5,316 nucleotides of DNA, from the NCBI GenBank assembly GCA_007136035.1, contig SLHS01000008.1:1-5316 (forward strand), given 5' to 3'. The number at the start of each line of letters is the position of its first letter. Position 1 is the first letter of the stretch. The position numbers were made by a program, and so were the translations under genes. The notes beneath the pieces are model-generated. The model was not told where the DNA came from. It did not search any database and saw only the letters and a program-made list of their open reading frames with translations. Source of the stretch: Patescibacteria group bacterium. Its GTDB lineage: Bacteria; Patescibacteriota; Dojkabacteria; SC72; T1SED10-24. Shown here in pieces: positions 1 through 5,316 of this stretch.

Positions 1-1
1 A

Positions 2-369
2 TGCCAAGCAAATGGTACTTGGGCTCAAACATCTTGTGGAACTATAGGTGGTGTACAAAGACGATGCGCAAATGGTTCATGTTATACACCAGATACAGGG
101 TGTGTACATGGTGATACTCGTTGTGCTAATAATACTACTTTAGAAACATGCCAATCAGATGGTACTTGGGCTCGAGTCTCTTGTGGCTCTTTTAGAAGAT
201 GTAGAAATGGTGCATGTTATACTCCGTGTAGAAATCATGGTGAGAGTCGTTGTGCTGATGATTTTACACTAGAAACATGCCAATCAGATGGTACTTGGGC
301 TCGAGTCTCTTGTGGAACTATAGGTGGTATACGAAGAAGATGTGCAAATGGTGCATGTTATACACCAGA
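2..369 (+). repeat. Three tandem cysteine-rich coding repeats, the third truncated
   Basis: Units start at 2, 149 and 278, each with a Cys-Gln codon pair followed by a GTWA motif. Unit 1 is 49 residues and unit 2 is 43, with six Cys each. Unit 3 stops after its fourth Cys, where the linker begins. Bases 141-186 and 270-315 are identical (46 bp). Unit 2 lacks four codons between its second and third Cys and three more after its fourth. The even cysteine count suggests disulfide-bonded extracellular modules; I cannot name the family. More units may lie upstream of the window. Confidence 0.9.
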
Positions 370-847
370 TAATGGAACCACTGAGCGGACCACTGAGCGG
401 ACCACTGAGCGGACCACTGAGCGGACCACAACAACATGGAGTCCACCTACGACCACAACTTCATGGACTATGACTTGGACACCACGAACGACCACAACTG
501 CACCACGAACGACAACAACTGTACCACGAACGACAACAACGACTGCACGAACGACAACTTCTCCACCAATTGTAGGTTGTTTATCAAACTCTGATTGTCC
601 TAGAGAAGCTCCACCATATCAAGTTTGTTTTGTTCCTAGAAAAATTTGTTTACTAGGAGATGTAAATAATGATGGTGATATTAGTATGCAAGATTTTGGT
701 TTATTTCGGGAAGATTTCAGATCTTTTAGAGAAAATGGTTGGCACTCAAATTTAAGACGTTCTGATTTTAATGAGGATGGGAGGATTTCTATGGCGGATT
801 ACAGTATTTTTGTACAATCTTATCGTATTTTCAGAGGTCTGGACTAA
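2..847 (+). CDS. Secreted Cys-rich repeat protein with Thr-rich linker and C-terminal dockerin (5' partial)
   Basis: The reading frame is open from base 2 to the TAA at 845-847, giving 281 visible residues. No plausible start or signal peptide is seen, so the gene begins upstream; the first in-frame ATG (470) lies inside the linker and is not the start. Domain order is: three Cys-rich repeats (residues 1-123), a Thr-rich linker (126-189, 35 of 64 residues Thr), a four-Cys motif (Cys 193, 199, 209, 216), then a type I dockerin (about 218-281). The dockerin has two calcium loops, DVNNDGDISMQD (220-231) and DFNEDGRISMAD (255-266), both with the EF-hand-like pattern at positions 1, 3, 5, 9 and 12. 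Dockerins bind cohesin modules, so export and docking to a surface or secreted partner are inferred. No catalytic domain is visible; one may lie upstream. The domain call is firm, the biological role is not. Confidence 0.88.
   Translation, partial: CQANGTWAQTSCGTIGGVQRRCANGSCYTPDTGCVHGDTRCANNTTLETCQSDGTWARVSCGSFRRCRNGACYTPCRNHGESRCADDFTLETCQSDGTWARVSCGTIGGIRRRCANGACYTPDNGTTERTTERTTERTTERTTTTWSPPTTTTSWTMTWTPRTTTTAPRTTTTVPRTTTTTARTTTSPPIVGCLSNSDCPREAPPYQVCFVPRKICLLGDVNNDGDISMQDFGLFREDFRSFRENGWHSNLRRSDFNEDGRISMADYSIFVQSYRIFRGLD
377..424 (+). repeat. Perfect 12-bp minisatellite, four copies (Thr-Thr-Glu-Arg)
   Basis: The unit accactgagcgg occurs four times without a mismatch and encodes TTER four times. 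The unit is 8/12 G+C, clearly richer than its surroundings. Because 12 is a multiple of three, gain or loss of copies would change linker length without breaking the frame. Confidence 0.95.
482..559 (+). repeat. Degenerate 21-bp coding repeats of the Thr-rich linker (PRTTTTx heptads)
   Basis: Copies start at 482, 503 and 524 and encode PRTTTTA, PRTTTTV and PRTTTTT, followed by a shorter ARTTT copy at 545-559. The pattern is a typical flexible, possibly O-glycosylated linker between secreted modules. The regularly spaced arginines make it basic, which is less usual for such linkers. Glycosylation is inferred only from the Thr density. Confidence 0.85.
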
Positions 848-858
848 TCTTCTTTTAA

Positions 859-887
859 ATGACTTTTCCTTGCTTTTGTAATATAAT
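859..887 (+). promoter_or_regulatory. Putative sigma70-type promoter for a leaderless PH-protein transcript
   Basis: The -10 hexamer is TATAAT at 882-887 (6/6). The -35 is ATGACT at 859-864 (4/6 to TTGACA), with a 17-bp spacer. It sits in the only sizeable gap between the dockerin gene and the next cluster. Only six bases separate the -10 from the ATG at 894, so the expected start point is at or beside the start codon, and there is no Shine-Dalgarno sequence. TATAAT occurs by chance in AT-rich DNA, but the position and spacing favour a real promoter. Confidence 0.6.
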
Positions 888-893
888 TCGGCT

Positions 894-1811
894 ATGGGAA
901 AGAGAAGGAAGCAAAAAAAAGATCCTGAAATAATAATGGAGTATGATTTTAGTAAGGGGAAAGAGAAGGAGGAAGTTTCTTGTCCTGAAGTTTCTATAGA
1001 AGGAGAGAAAGGAGATTTTAAAGAAAAGAAGGGGGTAAAGGTAAGAAATCAAAAAATTGGGAAAAAAGTAGAAAAAACTTCTCGGGGTTCTAAAGTAAAA
1101 AGTCGAAGAAAAAAAAGTGAAGCTCAGCGACAAGCACAAAAAAAAGAAGAGCTTAAAAGAAGAATTGAAGCTCCAGTAGATGAAACTATTCAAGAACTTT
1201 TGGATTCTGAAAAAACTTTTGTTGGAAATATTACTCGTAATGCTAAAAAATCACTTTTTTCATCATTTTATCCATTCCCTAAGAATATTTCATATTTAAG
1301 TATAGGAAGGAAGGAGCCTGTTGTTTTAATAGTTCGACACCATTGGAGTGGTTTGATAACTAAGGGTATTTTAGCTTTACTTGCTTTATTTTTTCCTTTC
1401 TTAATATCTTTTTCTGTGCCAACTTGGTTTGAAGGAGCTGTAGGTTCAACATTTTTTTTAATAGGATTGTTCCTTTTTTTTATGATGGTTTCAGCTACAA
1501 TAGTTTTGGATAGTTTCCTGAAGTGGTTTTTTCAAATGAATGTTATAACAACAAATCGAATTATAGATATTGATTTTGTTAGTATTACAACTCACCGTGT
1601 TTCGGAGACAACTTTTGATCAGGTTCAAGATGTCTCTCATAGCCCAGCAGGCCCATTAGCATCATTTTTTGATTATGGTCATCTATATGTCCAAACAGCT
1701 GGGGCTAAAAGTGAATTTGAGTTTAACAATATTCCAAGACCTAGGGATATTCAGGATACGATTTTGGATCTTAGAGAGTTAAGAAGAAAGAAATTTTCTA
1801 AGGGAGGTTAA
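894..1811 (+). CDS. Bacterial PH-domain (bPH2/YdbS-like) membrane protein with a lysine-rich N-terminal tail
   Basis: This is a 305-residue protein. Residues 1-120 are highly charged, rich in Lys, Arg and Glu, probably cytoplasmic and partly disordered or helical. Two hydrophobic segments follow (about 154-175 and 181-205) as a membrane hairpin. Residues 206-293 read as a bacterial PH-like domain: an N-V-I-T-T-N-R-I-I-D-I-D strand pair, then FDQVQDVSHS, FFDYGHLYVQTAG and a closing EFNNIPRP segment before a C-terminal helix. The two-helix plus PH arrangement matches the family often annotated YdbS-like or DUF304; its biochemical role is not settled. The 894 start is preferred because it lies just after a TATAAT box; the next Met is residue 15. 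It begins a close-packed cluster, with a 24-bp gap to the next gene. Three A8 runs in the N-terminal coding part could slip. The domain call is good, the function unknown. Confidence 0.83.
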   Translation: MGKRRKQKKDPEIIMEYDFSKGKEKEEVSCPEVSIEGEKGDFKEKKGVKVRNQKIGKKVEKTSRGSKVKSRRKKSEAQRQAQKKEELKRRIEAPVDETIQELLDSEKTFVGNITRNAKKSLFSSFYPFPKNISYLSIGRKEPVVLIVRHHWSGLITKGILALLALFFPFLISFSVPTWFEGAVGSTFFLIGLFLFFMMVSATIVLDSFLKWFFQMNVITTNRIIDIDFVSITTHRVSETTFDQVQDVSHSPAGPLASFFDYGHLYVQTAGAKSEFEFNNIPRPRDIQDTILDLRELRRKKFSKGG

Positions 1812-1835
1812 GTTTTAAATTGTCAAATAATAATT

Positions 1836-2090
1836 ATGGATTTAGCACATGAAGTTGGAGTAAATGGAGCAGGTATGATTTTTGGTTTTGCTTTTTTGTT
1901 TAAAGTGGTATTCGCTATGTTATTAATCCTTTATATCGCTTACAGTTTTTTTTTAGCTTTAAGGGTACGAATTATCGCAGATACTGTAAAAACTCCTTGG
2001 AATAATTTCCTCAAAAGACTTGCATTTTTCCATCTTTATGCTGTAATAGTAGTAGGTTCGCTTGCTCTCTTTTTTATAATCATTGCATAA
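1836..2090 (+). CDS. Small two-helix membrane protein, unknown function
   Basis: This 84-residue protein has two strong hydrophobic segments, about residues 14-42 and 63-83. They are joined by a short loop with basic residues (RVRIIADTVKTPWNNFLKR) that is probably cytoplasmic by the positive-inside rule. It lies 24 bp after the PH-protein gene and 12 bp before the 744-aa gene, on the same strand, so co-transcription is likely. There is no Shine-Dalgarno at usable spacing: the GGAGG near 1803 is about 29 bases from the ATG and lies in the end of the previous gene. Coding is supported by length, composition and fit between neighbours. A run of nine T (1946-1954) lies within it. I do not recognise the family; a small accessory subunit of the neighbouring membrane proteins is possible. 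Confidence 0.75.
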   Translation: MDLAHEVGVNGAGMIFGFAFLFKVVFAMLLILYIAYSFFLALRVRIIADTVKTPWNNFLKRLAFFHLYAVIVVGSLALFFIIIA

Positions 2091-2091
2091 T
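2075..2091 (+). promoter_or_regulatory. Possible weak internal promoter (-10 boxes) before the 744-aa gene
   Basis: TATAAT at 2075-2080 and CATAAT at 2086-2091 lie at the end of the 84-aa gene, 12-28 bases before the ATG at 2103. The best -35 for the second box is TTGCTC at 2062-2067 (18-bp spacer, 3/6). Such boxes are expected by chance in DNA this AT-rich, so this is tentative. Confidence 0.25.
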
Positions 2092-2102
2092 TAATAAAAA
2101 AT

Positions 2103-4337
2103 ATGGCTTTTGTAAAACAGTTTTTAACTAAAACTCAGCCTTCGGATAATACATCTATGTTTAGATATACTCCCGTATTGCCATCTGGTCAAGTGGAAAT
2201 ATATTCATTGATTTCAATTTCAAATAATGCAGATGTAGAAACCTCGAGGTTTAACAAATTTGTTTGGGATGGTTTTCTTGATGGTTTCCTTTCTAAGGAT
2301 GAAGATATGATTTCTCGTCTAGAAAATGCAATAGTTGGAGCAGAGTTTAAACTTAAGGAATTAATAAAGCATGATAATATCTTGGAAGAAAAGGGTGTGG
2401 ATTTAAATTTATCAGTGTTGGTTTTTAAAGGAAATAAGGTTTTTGTTGGAGTTTTGGGTAATCATAAGGTTTTTGTGTGTAAAAATAAGGTGGCAGATAT
2501 TTCGGAGCTTTTGGAAAGGGGTAAGTCTAGTGTCGGTAGTACTCTTGTTTCTCCTGAAGATGTTTTTGTGATTGTGTATACTGAAAAAAACATTAAAGAA
2601 AATTTAGAAAAACTAAAGGACTTTTTTGAAATAGAAAATTTCTTAGAGGGAGTTTTTGAAAAAGAGGAAAGTAAGGGAGGAGCTTTTCTTGCGACGTTAG
2701 ATGAGATGAAAAAACAGGTAATTGCACCACAAGTAGAAGAAGAGCAAAAGGTTGATATTGAAGTACAAGATGAAGAACCTGTAATAGCTGAAGCTGAAGA
2801 TATGGAATTAAAGGAGGAGGGAGTGAAAGATGTAAGGAATTTTAAAAAAACACTTCTGGCCTTATGGAGTAAATTGAAGTTGGGATTTGACAAGGTAATT
2901 ACTTTTTTAAGTGAAAAGCTCTCTGGGGTTTTTGGAAGATTGAAATTTTCTTTACAAAATAAATATGGTAGAAGACGTTGGTTCAAAAAATTACAGTCTA
3001 TTACATCTATAAAAAACTTTTCAAAAGGAGTAAAGCCTTTTAAGGTTGATGGTTATAAAGAAAAAGAGTTGAGGACAAAGAGATTTGTTACTTTTTTTGT
3101 AATATTGATTTTAATTATAGCTGTGTTTTTAGGAGTTAGGGCGACTTTTGAATCTCGTCAGAGTGCTATTTTAGCTGAAGAGCTTGATACCTTGATGGAA
3201 GAATGGGAAGATTCTGTACAGAGTGCTGAAAGAATGGAAGAGGTGGAAGAATCATTAGAAATTCTTTCTAGTGTTTCTGAAGATTTTGATGCATATTTAG
3301 ATGGTTTGGAACAAGAAAATCGCTTAAGGCGTTTGGGGGATGAAGAAAAAGAAAGGATTGAAAATTTCCAAGCGAAACTTTCTAGTGTTGAGGATAGTAT
3401 TTACAGAATAATACCTCTAAGTGAACAGAAAGGGAATATAGAGTTATTTTTTGATACCAAATTACACTTTGGTAGCAAATCTAATCCTGTGGATTTTGCT
3501 ATTTCAAGAGATGCTGGTATTGTTGTGGGTGAAATTCTTTATGTTGTAGATGCTGGTGAGAAAGAAGTATATGAGGTTTTTTTGCGTGATGGGGATTTTA
3601 GAAAAATATCAGATTCAAATAATCTCATAAAAGAGCCAATGTTTATTGATATTGGTAATAACAAGGATGATTTGGCCCTATATGTATATGATGCTAAAAG
3701 TGGAGCTTTGAGAGTAGGTTTGGATGATGATGGAGAATTCAATGATTTTAAAAGTCTTTCGGGTCTAACTCCTAGGGCTCTAGGTGGTGCAGGTGTTAGA
3801 GCTTTTGCAGTTTTTGGCCCTACAGATAGCTTAAATTTTTTGGTTCCTAGTGAAAGTAGGATAGTTAGAGCACAAGGTTTTGGTGGTACAACATATAATC
3901 TTCCGTCTGAATACATTTCTCATCCTTCTTTTGAGAGTGGAACTGATTTATTTGGAGACCAATATGTCTATGTTCTTTCAACAATAACTAATGGTATTAG
4001 GAGATTTGTACCTTTGACGGGTCTAATGTCTCAGCTTTCTATAACAGGTTTGCAAGATGATTTGCAGGGTATTGTGGCGGGGTACACAGGTACAACGATG
4101 AATCGTGCTTTTGTTGTATTTGATTCAGAAAACAAAAGGTTTGTTCAATTTACTAAGCCGATTGAAATTGGTGAAAACCTAGTTCATCCTGGTGAAATAG
4201 TTTTAAAACATCAGTATGAGTACAGGGGAGAAAGAGAGGATATTTTTGAGAACATGAGAAGTTTAGTTCTTACACATGATGACAAGGAAATGTACGTTTT
4301 GGATGGTACAAGAATTTGGAAAATTAATATTGAATAG
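2103..4337 (+). CDS. Membrane protein: degenerate PP2C-like domain, TM helix, coiled coil, probable beta-propeller
   Basis: This is a 744-residue protein. Residues about 20-200 resemble the core of a PPM/PP2C phosphatase: a helix around 70-90, then LSVLVFKGNKVFVGVLGNHK where active enzymes have a Gly-Asp-Ser strand turn, and DVFVIVYTE where they have Asp-Gly. The metal-binding aspartates are not seen, so it is probably not an active phosphatase. An acidic linker (about 205-243) and a basic stretch (245-327) lead to one TM helix (about 328-347). A charged predicted coiled coil (350-435) follows, then a beta-rich domain (445-744) with repeated aromatic/hydrophobic strands such as GEILYVVDAGEKEVYEV and KEMYVLDGTRIWKINI, like a propeller. 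Basic residues before the TM suggest N-inside, C-outside. It sits 12 bp after the small membrane gene, has no Shine-Dalgarno, and the smpB ribosome-binding site overlaps its stop. The TM and coiled coil are clear; both fold assignments are inference. Confidence 0.8.
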   Translation: MAFVKQFLTKTQPSDNTSMFRYTPVLPSGQVEIYSLISISNNADVETSRFNKFVWDGFLDGFLSKDEDMISRLENAIVGAEFKLKELIKHDNILEEKGVDLNLSVLVFKGNKVFVGVLGNHKVFVCKNKVADISELLERGKSSVGSTLVSPEDVFVIVYTEKNIKENLEKLKDFFEIENFLEGVFEKEESKGGAFLATLDEMKKQVIAPQVEEEQKVDIEVQDEEPVIAEAEDMELKEEGVKDVRNFKKTLLALWSKLKLGFDKVITFLSEKLSGVFGRLKFSLQNKYGRRRWFKKLQSITSIKNFSKGVKPFKVDGYKEKELRTKRFVTFFVILILIIAVFLGVRATFESRQSAILAEELDTLMEEWEDSVQSAERMEEVEESLEILSSVSEDFDAYLDGLEQENRLRRLGDEEKERIENFQAKLSSVEDSIYRIIPLSEQKGNIELFFDTKLHFGSKSNPVDFAISRDAGIVVGEILYVVDAGEKEVYEVFLRDGDFRKISDSNNLIKEPMFIDIGNNKDDLALYVYDAKSGALRVGLDDDGEFNDFKSLSGLTPRALGGAGVRAFAVFGPTDSLNFLVPSESRIVRAQGFGGTTYNLPSEYISHPSFESGTDLFGDQYVYVLSTITNGIRRFVPLTGLMSQLSITGLQDDLQGIVAGYTGTTMNRAFVVFDSENKRFVQFTKPIEIGENLVHPGEIVLKHQYEYRGEREDIFENMRSLVLTHDDKEMYVLDGTRIWKINIE

Positions 4338-4340
4338 GAG
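4336..4340 (+). promoter_or_regulatory. Shine-Dalgarno AGGAG of smpB, overlapping the upstream stop
   Basis: AGGAG lies four bases before the ATG at 4345 and shares its first two bases with the TAG stop of the 744-aa gene (4335-4337). It is the only clear Shine-Dalgarno sequence in the window. It fixes the smpB start and suggests translational coupling with the gene before it. Confidence 0.75.
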
Positions 4341-4344
4341 TTAA

Positions 4345-4791
4345 ATGAAGCCTGTTAAAAATCGTAAAGCATTTTTTGATTATGATATTTTGGAAACTCT
4401 AGAGGTAGGTATTGTTTTAAGAGGGTATGAAGTTAAATCTGCAAGACAAGGGGGTTTTTCCTTAAAAGATAGCTATGTTATTGTAAAAGATGAAGAGCTG
4501 TTTTTGTTAAATGCTAGTATTGCTAGATACAAATATATGTCAAATGACGAATATGATTCAAACAGAACAAGAAAATTACTCGCAAATAAAAAGCAAATAA
4601 TCTCTTGGTCTTCGAAAATGAAACAGAACAATTTAACAATAGTGCCTCTAAAAGCTTATACTAAAGGGGAAAAGATAAAGTTAGAAATAGGGTTGGGTAG
4701 GGGTAAGAAAAAATATGAGAAGAAAGAGGCGTTGAAGAAAAAAGAGTTAGATAGGCAACTGCATAGAGAAAAAAGGGAGTTTATGATATAA
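4345..4791 (+). CDS. smpB: SsrA-binding protein SmpB
   Basis: This 148-residue protein has the usual SmpB length. SmpB binds the tRNA-like domain of tmRNA and delivers it with EF-Tu to stalled ribosomes, so that the nascent chain is tagged and the ribosome released. Family hallmarks appear in order: NRKAFFDYDILET (6-18), GIVLRGYEVKS (22-32), LKDSYV (40-45), a LFLLNASIARY strand (52-62), RTRKLLANK (74-82), IVPLKAY (99-105) and GLGRGKKKYEKKE (116-128). A Lys/Arg-rich tail (129-148) would enter the empty mRNA channel. No key block is missing. The start is set by an AGGAG four bases upstream. It lies 7 bp after the 744-aa gene, so it is probably co-transcribed and perhaps coupled. Its last codons and stop also contain a promoter-like sequence for the next gene. 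No ssrA gene is seen nearby. Identification is firm. Confidence 0.97.
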   Translation: MKPVKNRKAFFDYDILETLEVGIVLRGYEVKSARQGGFSLKDSYVIVKDEELFLLNASIARYKYMSNDEYDSNRTRKLLANKKQIISWSSKMKQNNLTIVPLKAYTKGEKIKLEIGLGRGKKKYEKKEALKKKELDRQLHREKREFMI

Positions 4792-4792
4792 T
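4764..4792 (+). promoter_or_regulatory. Putative extended -10 promoter inside the 3' end of smpB
   Basis: TGATATAAT (4784-4792) is an extended -10: TATAAT at 4787-4792 with TG one base before it. The -35 candidate is TAGAGA at 4764-4769 (4/6) with a 17-bp spacer. The TATAAT contains the TAA stop of smpB. Predicted initiation near 4799 leaves a leader of about 22 bases before the ATG at 4822. It would let the 102-aa gene be transcribed independently of the upstream cluster. Confidence 0.55.
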
Positions 4793-4821
4793 GACCTGTA
4801 GTTATTTGTAAATGTTTTAAT

Positions 4822-5130
4822 ATGGATAACGAAAGAAAAGATGAATTGCAAAAAGGATTAGAAAACTCTACCTTTGTTGAAAAAGGTGAGGTTTCTGTTG
4901 AGACTGTTTCTGAGAGTCCCAAGGTTTTTGTAGAAGAGAAAAGCGTGGAGGATAGAGATGGTGTTGATGTCAAAAAAAATAGTGTTAAAGTAGCGCAAAA
5001 ATCAACATCTACGGAGAGAAATGGTTTGGGTTATAATATAGATGACAATGAAGAAGATTTTAATGAAATTTCTGACTATACTTCTGCAAATGTATGGCGT
5101 AAAGCTCTAAAAGATAAGAAAATAGCCTAA
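4822..5130 (+). CDS. Small acidic, probably disordered protein, unknown function
   Basis: This 102-residue protein has no signal peptide and no membrane segment. Composition is dominated by Glu, Asp, Lys, Ser and Val, with very few aromatic residues before residue 70, which suggests disorder. The C-terminal third (IDDNEEDFNEISDYTSANVW, about 73-92, then a basic KALKDKK end) is the part most likely to fold or bind a partner as a short helix. The gene follows smpB by 30 bp and has its own promoter-like box. No Shine-Dalgarno is visible before the ATG. The minus-strand frame overlapping its 5' half has no support. I do not recognise a family; it is accepted as coding because it fills the gap, ends in a TAA and has a typical local codon pattern. 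Confidence 0.6.
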   Translation: MDNERKDELQKGLENSTFVEKGEVSVETVSESPKVFVEEKSVEDRDGVDVKKNSVKVAQKSTSTERNGLGYNIDDNEEDFNEISDYTSANVWRKALKDKKIA

Positions 5131-5199
5131 TTTTTCTTTCTAGATTATCCCCATTTTTTATGTTATCCTTACATACTTAGTAACGTATTTTTTTTAGTT
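5131..5199 (+). promoter_or_regulatory. T-rich intergenic region with an imperfect dyad
   Basis: The 69 bases between the 102-aa gene and the next start are T-rich, with a T8 run at 5188-5195. An imperfect dyad at 5170-5187 reads TAC-n-TACT-t-AGTA-nn-GTA and could be an operator. A weak -10-like TATTTT (5186-5191) has only a poor -35 partner. No GC-rich terminator hairpin is present; the only stem near the gene end is A/T-only and imperfect. A promoter is likely here by position, but its boxes cannot be fixed. Confidence 0.25.
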
Positions 5200-5316
5200 A
5201 TGTTTAATATTCTGCCTAACCATATAGAAATATTTTTTAATATATTAGGTCAAGGTATTGGCCCTAGTCCTGTCCCGCTTCCTGATGATAGTTTAGCTGT
5301 AGGTGGTCCTTCGGTG
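5200..5316 (+). CDS. Start of an unidentified protein gene (3' partial)
   Basis: An open frame starts with ATG at 5200 and runs to the window edge, 39 codons with no stop. The visible protein has a short hydrophobic N-terminal stretch (NHIEIFFNILGQGIG) followed by a Pro/Gly-rich segment (PSPVPLPDDSLAVGG). This is compatible with a small exported or membrane protein whose main hydrophobic segments lie beyond the window, for example a pilin-like or VirB2/TrbC-like subunit, but that is a guess. It is in the same frame as the gene ending at 5130, separated by its TAA. No other ATG lies between them in this frame, and no Shine-Dalgarno is present. It is accepted as a gene because the frame remains open and its codons match the neighbours. 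Confidence 0.5.
   Translation, partial: MFNILPNHIEIFFNILGQGIGPSPVPLPDDSLAVGGPSV

Noticed and set aside
2..424. CRISPR array or non-coding repeats
   Set aside because: Repeats are in a single continuous reading frame, with codon-level divergence and conserved cysteines, and have no uniform spacers.
855..1193. Minus-strand open frame of 112 residues rich in Phe, Leu and Ser
   Set aside because: It is the complement of the Lys/Glu-rich start of the PH protein and covers its promoter; composition is that of an antisense shadow.
2462..2986. Minus-strand open frame of 174 residues
   Set aside because: It lies wholly inside the 744-aa gene; its Ser/Phe-rich composition mirrors acidic and lysine codons of the real gene.
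3539..3916. Minus-strand open frame of 125 residues
   Set aside because: It lies wholly inside the propeller-like part of the 744-aa gene, with no recognisable motif and no start signal.
4792..4821. tmRNA (ssrA) gene next to smpB
   Set aside because: The gap is only 30 bases and no tRNA-like acceptor or tag reading frame is visible anywhere downstream in the window.
4656..4973. Minus-strand open frame of 105 residues across the smpB end and the next gene
   Set aside because: It overlaps the certain smpB gene and is Ser/Phe/Leu-rich as expected of an antisense shadow.
5113..5140. Rho-independent terminator after the 102-aa gene
   Set aside because: The possible stem (AGAAAAT against ATTTTTCT) is A/T-only with a bulge, too weak to call a terminator.
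2..5316. Alternative genetic code (TGA as Gly or Trp, as in some CPR groups)
   Set aside because: No in-frame TGA occurs in about 1,700 codons, and Gly and Trp use normal codons. TGA is also not used as a stop, but six stops are too few to matter.

Overview
The window is AT-rich (GC roughly one third by eye) and every gene I can support lies on the + strand. Stops are TAA (five) and TAG (one), and about 1,700 codons contain no in-frame TGA, so the standard bacterial code fits. The mix of a secreted dockerin protein with a Thr-rich linker, a compact run of lysine-rich envelope proteins of poorly known family, few Shine-Dalgarno sites and very short gaps suggests a Candidate Phyla Radiation (Patescibacteria) genome, perhaps Dojkabacteria- or Microgenomates-like. 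That placement is an inference from style, not from a marker gene.

Layout. (1) 2-847: 3' part of a secreted or surface protein. It has three cysteine-rich repeats, a Thr/Arg/Pro linker containing a perfect 4 x 12-bp minisatellite, a small four-Cys motif and a C-terminal type I dockerin with two intact Ca-binding loops. (2) 848-893: a short gap with a near-consensus sigma70-type promoter whose predicted start falls on or next to the next ATG, so that gene may be leaderless. (3) 894-4791: a tight cluster with gaps of 24, 12 and 7 bp. It holds a bacterial PH-domain membrane protein, an 84-aa two-helix membrane protein, a 744-aa protein (degenerate PP2C-like domain, one TM helix, coiled coil, probable beta-propeller) and SmpB of trans-translation. 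(4) 4822-5130: a small acidic, probably disordered protein, with an extended -10 promoter embedded in the end of smpB. (5) 5131-5199: a T-rich gap. (6) 5200-5316: the first 39 codons of another gene that runs off the window.

The PH protein, small membrane protein and 744-aa protein look like one co-expressed envelope module. The 744-aa protein could link an extracytoplasmic propeller to a cytoplasmic domain that has lost the usual phosphatase residues. SmpB is the only gene with a firm assigned function, and the only one with a clear Shine-Dalgarno sequence. No mobile element, CRISPR array, tRNA or rRNA is visible, and no stretch over 300 bases lacks a gene.
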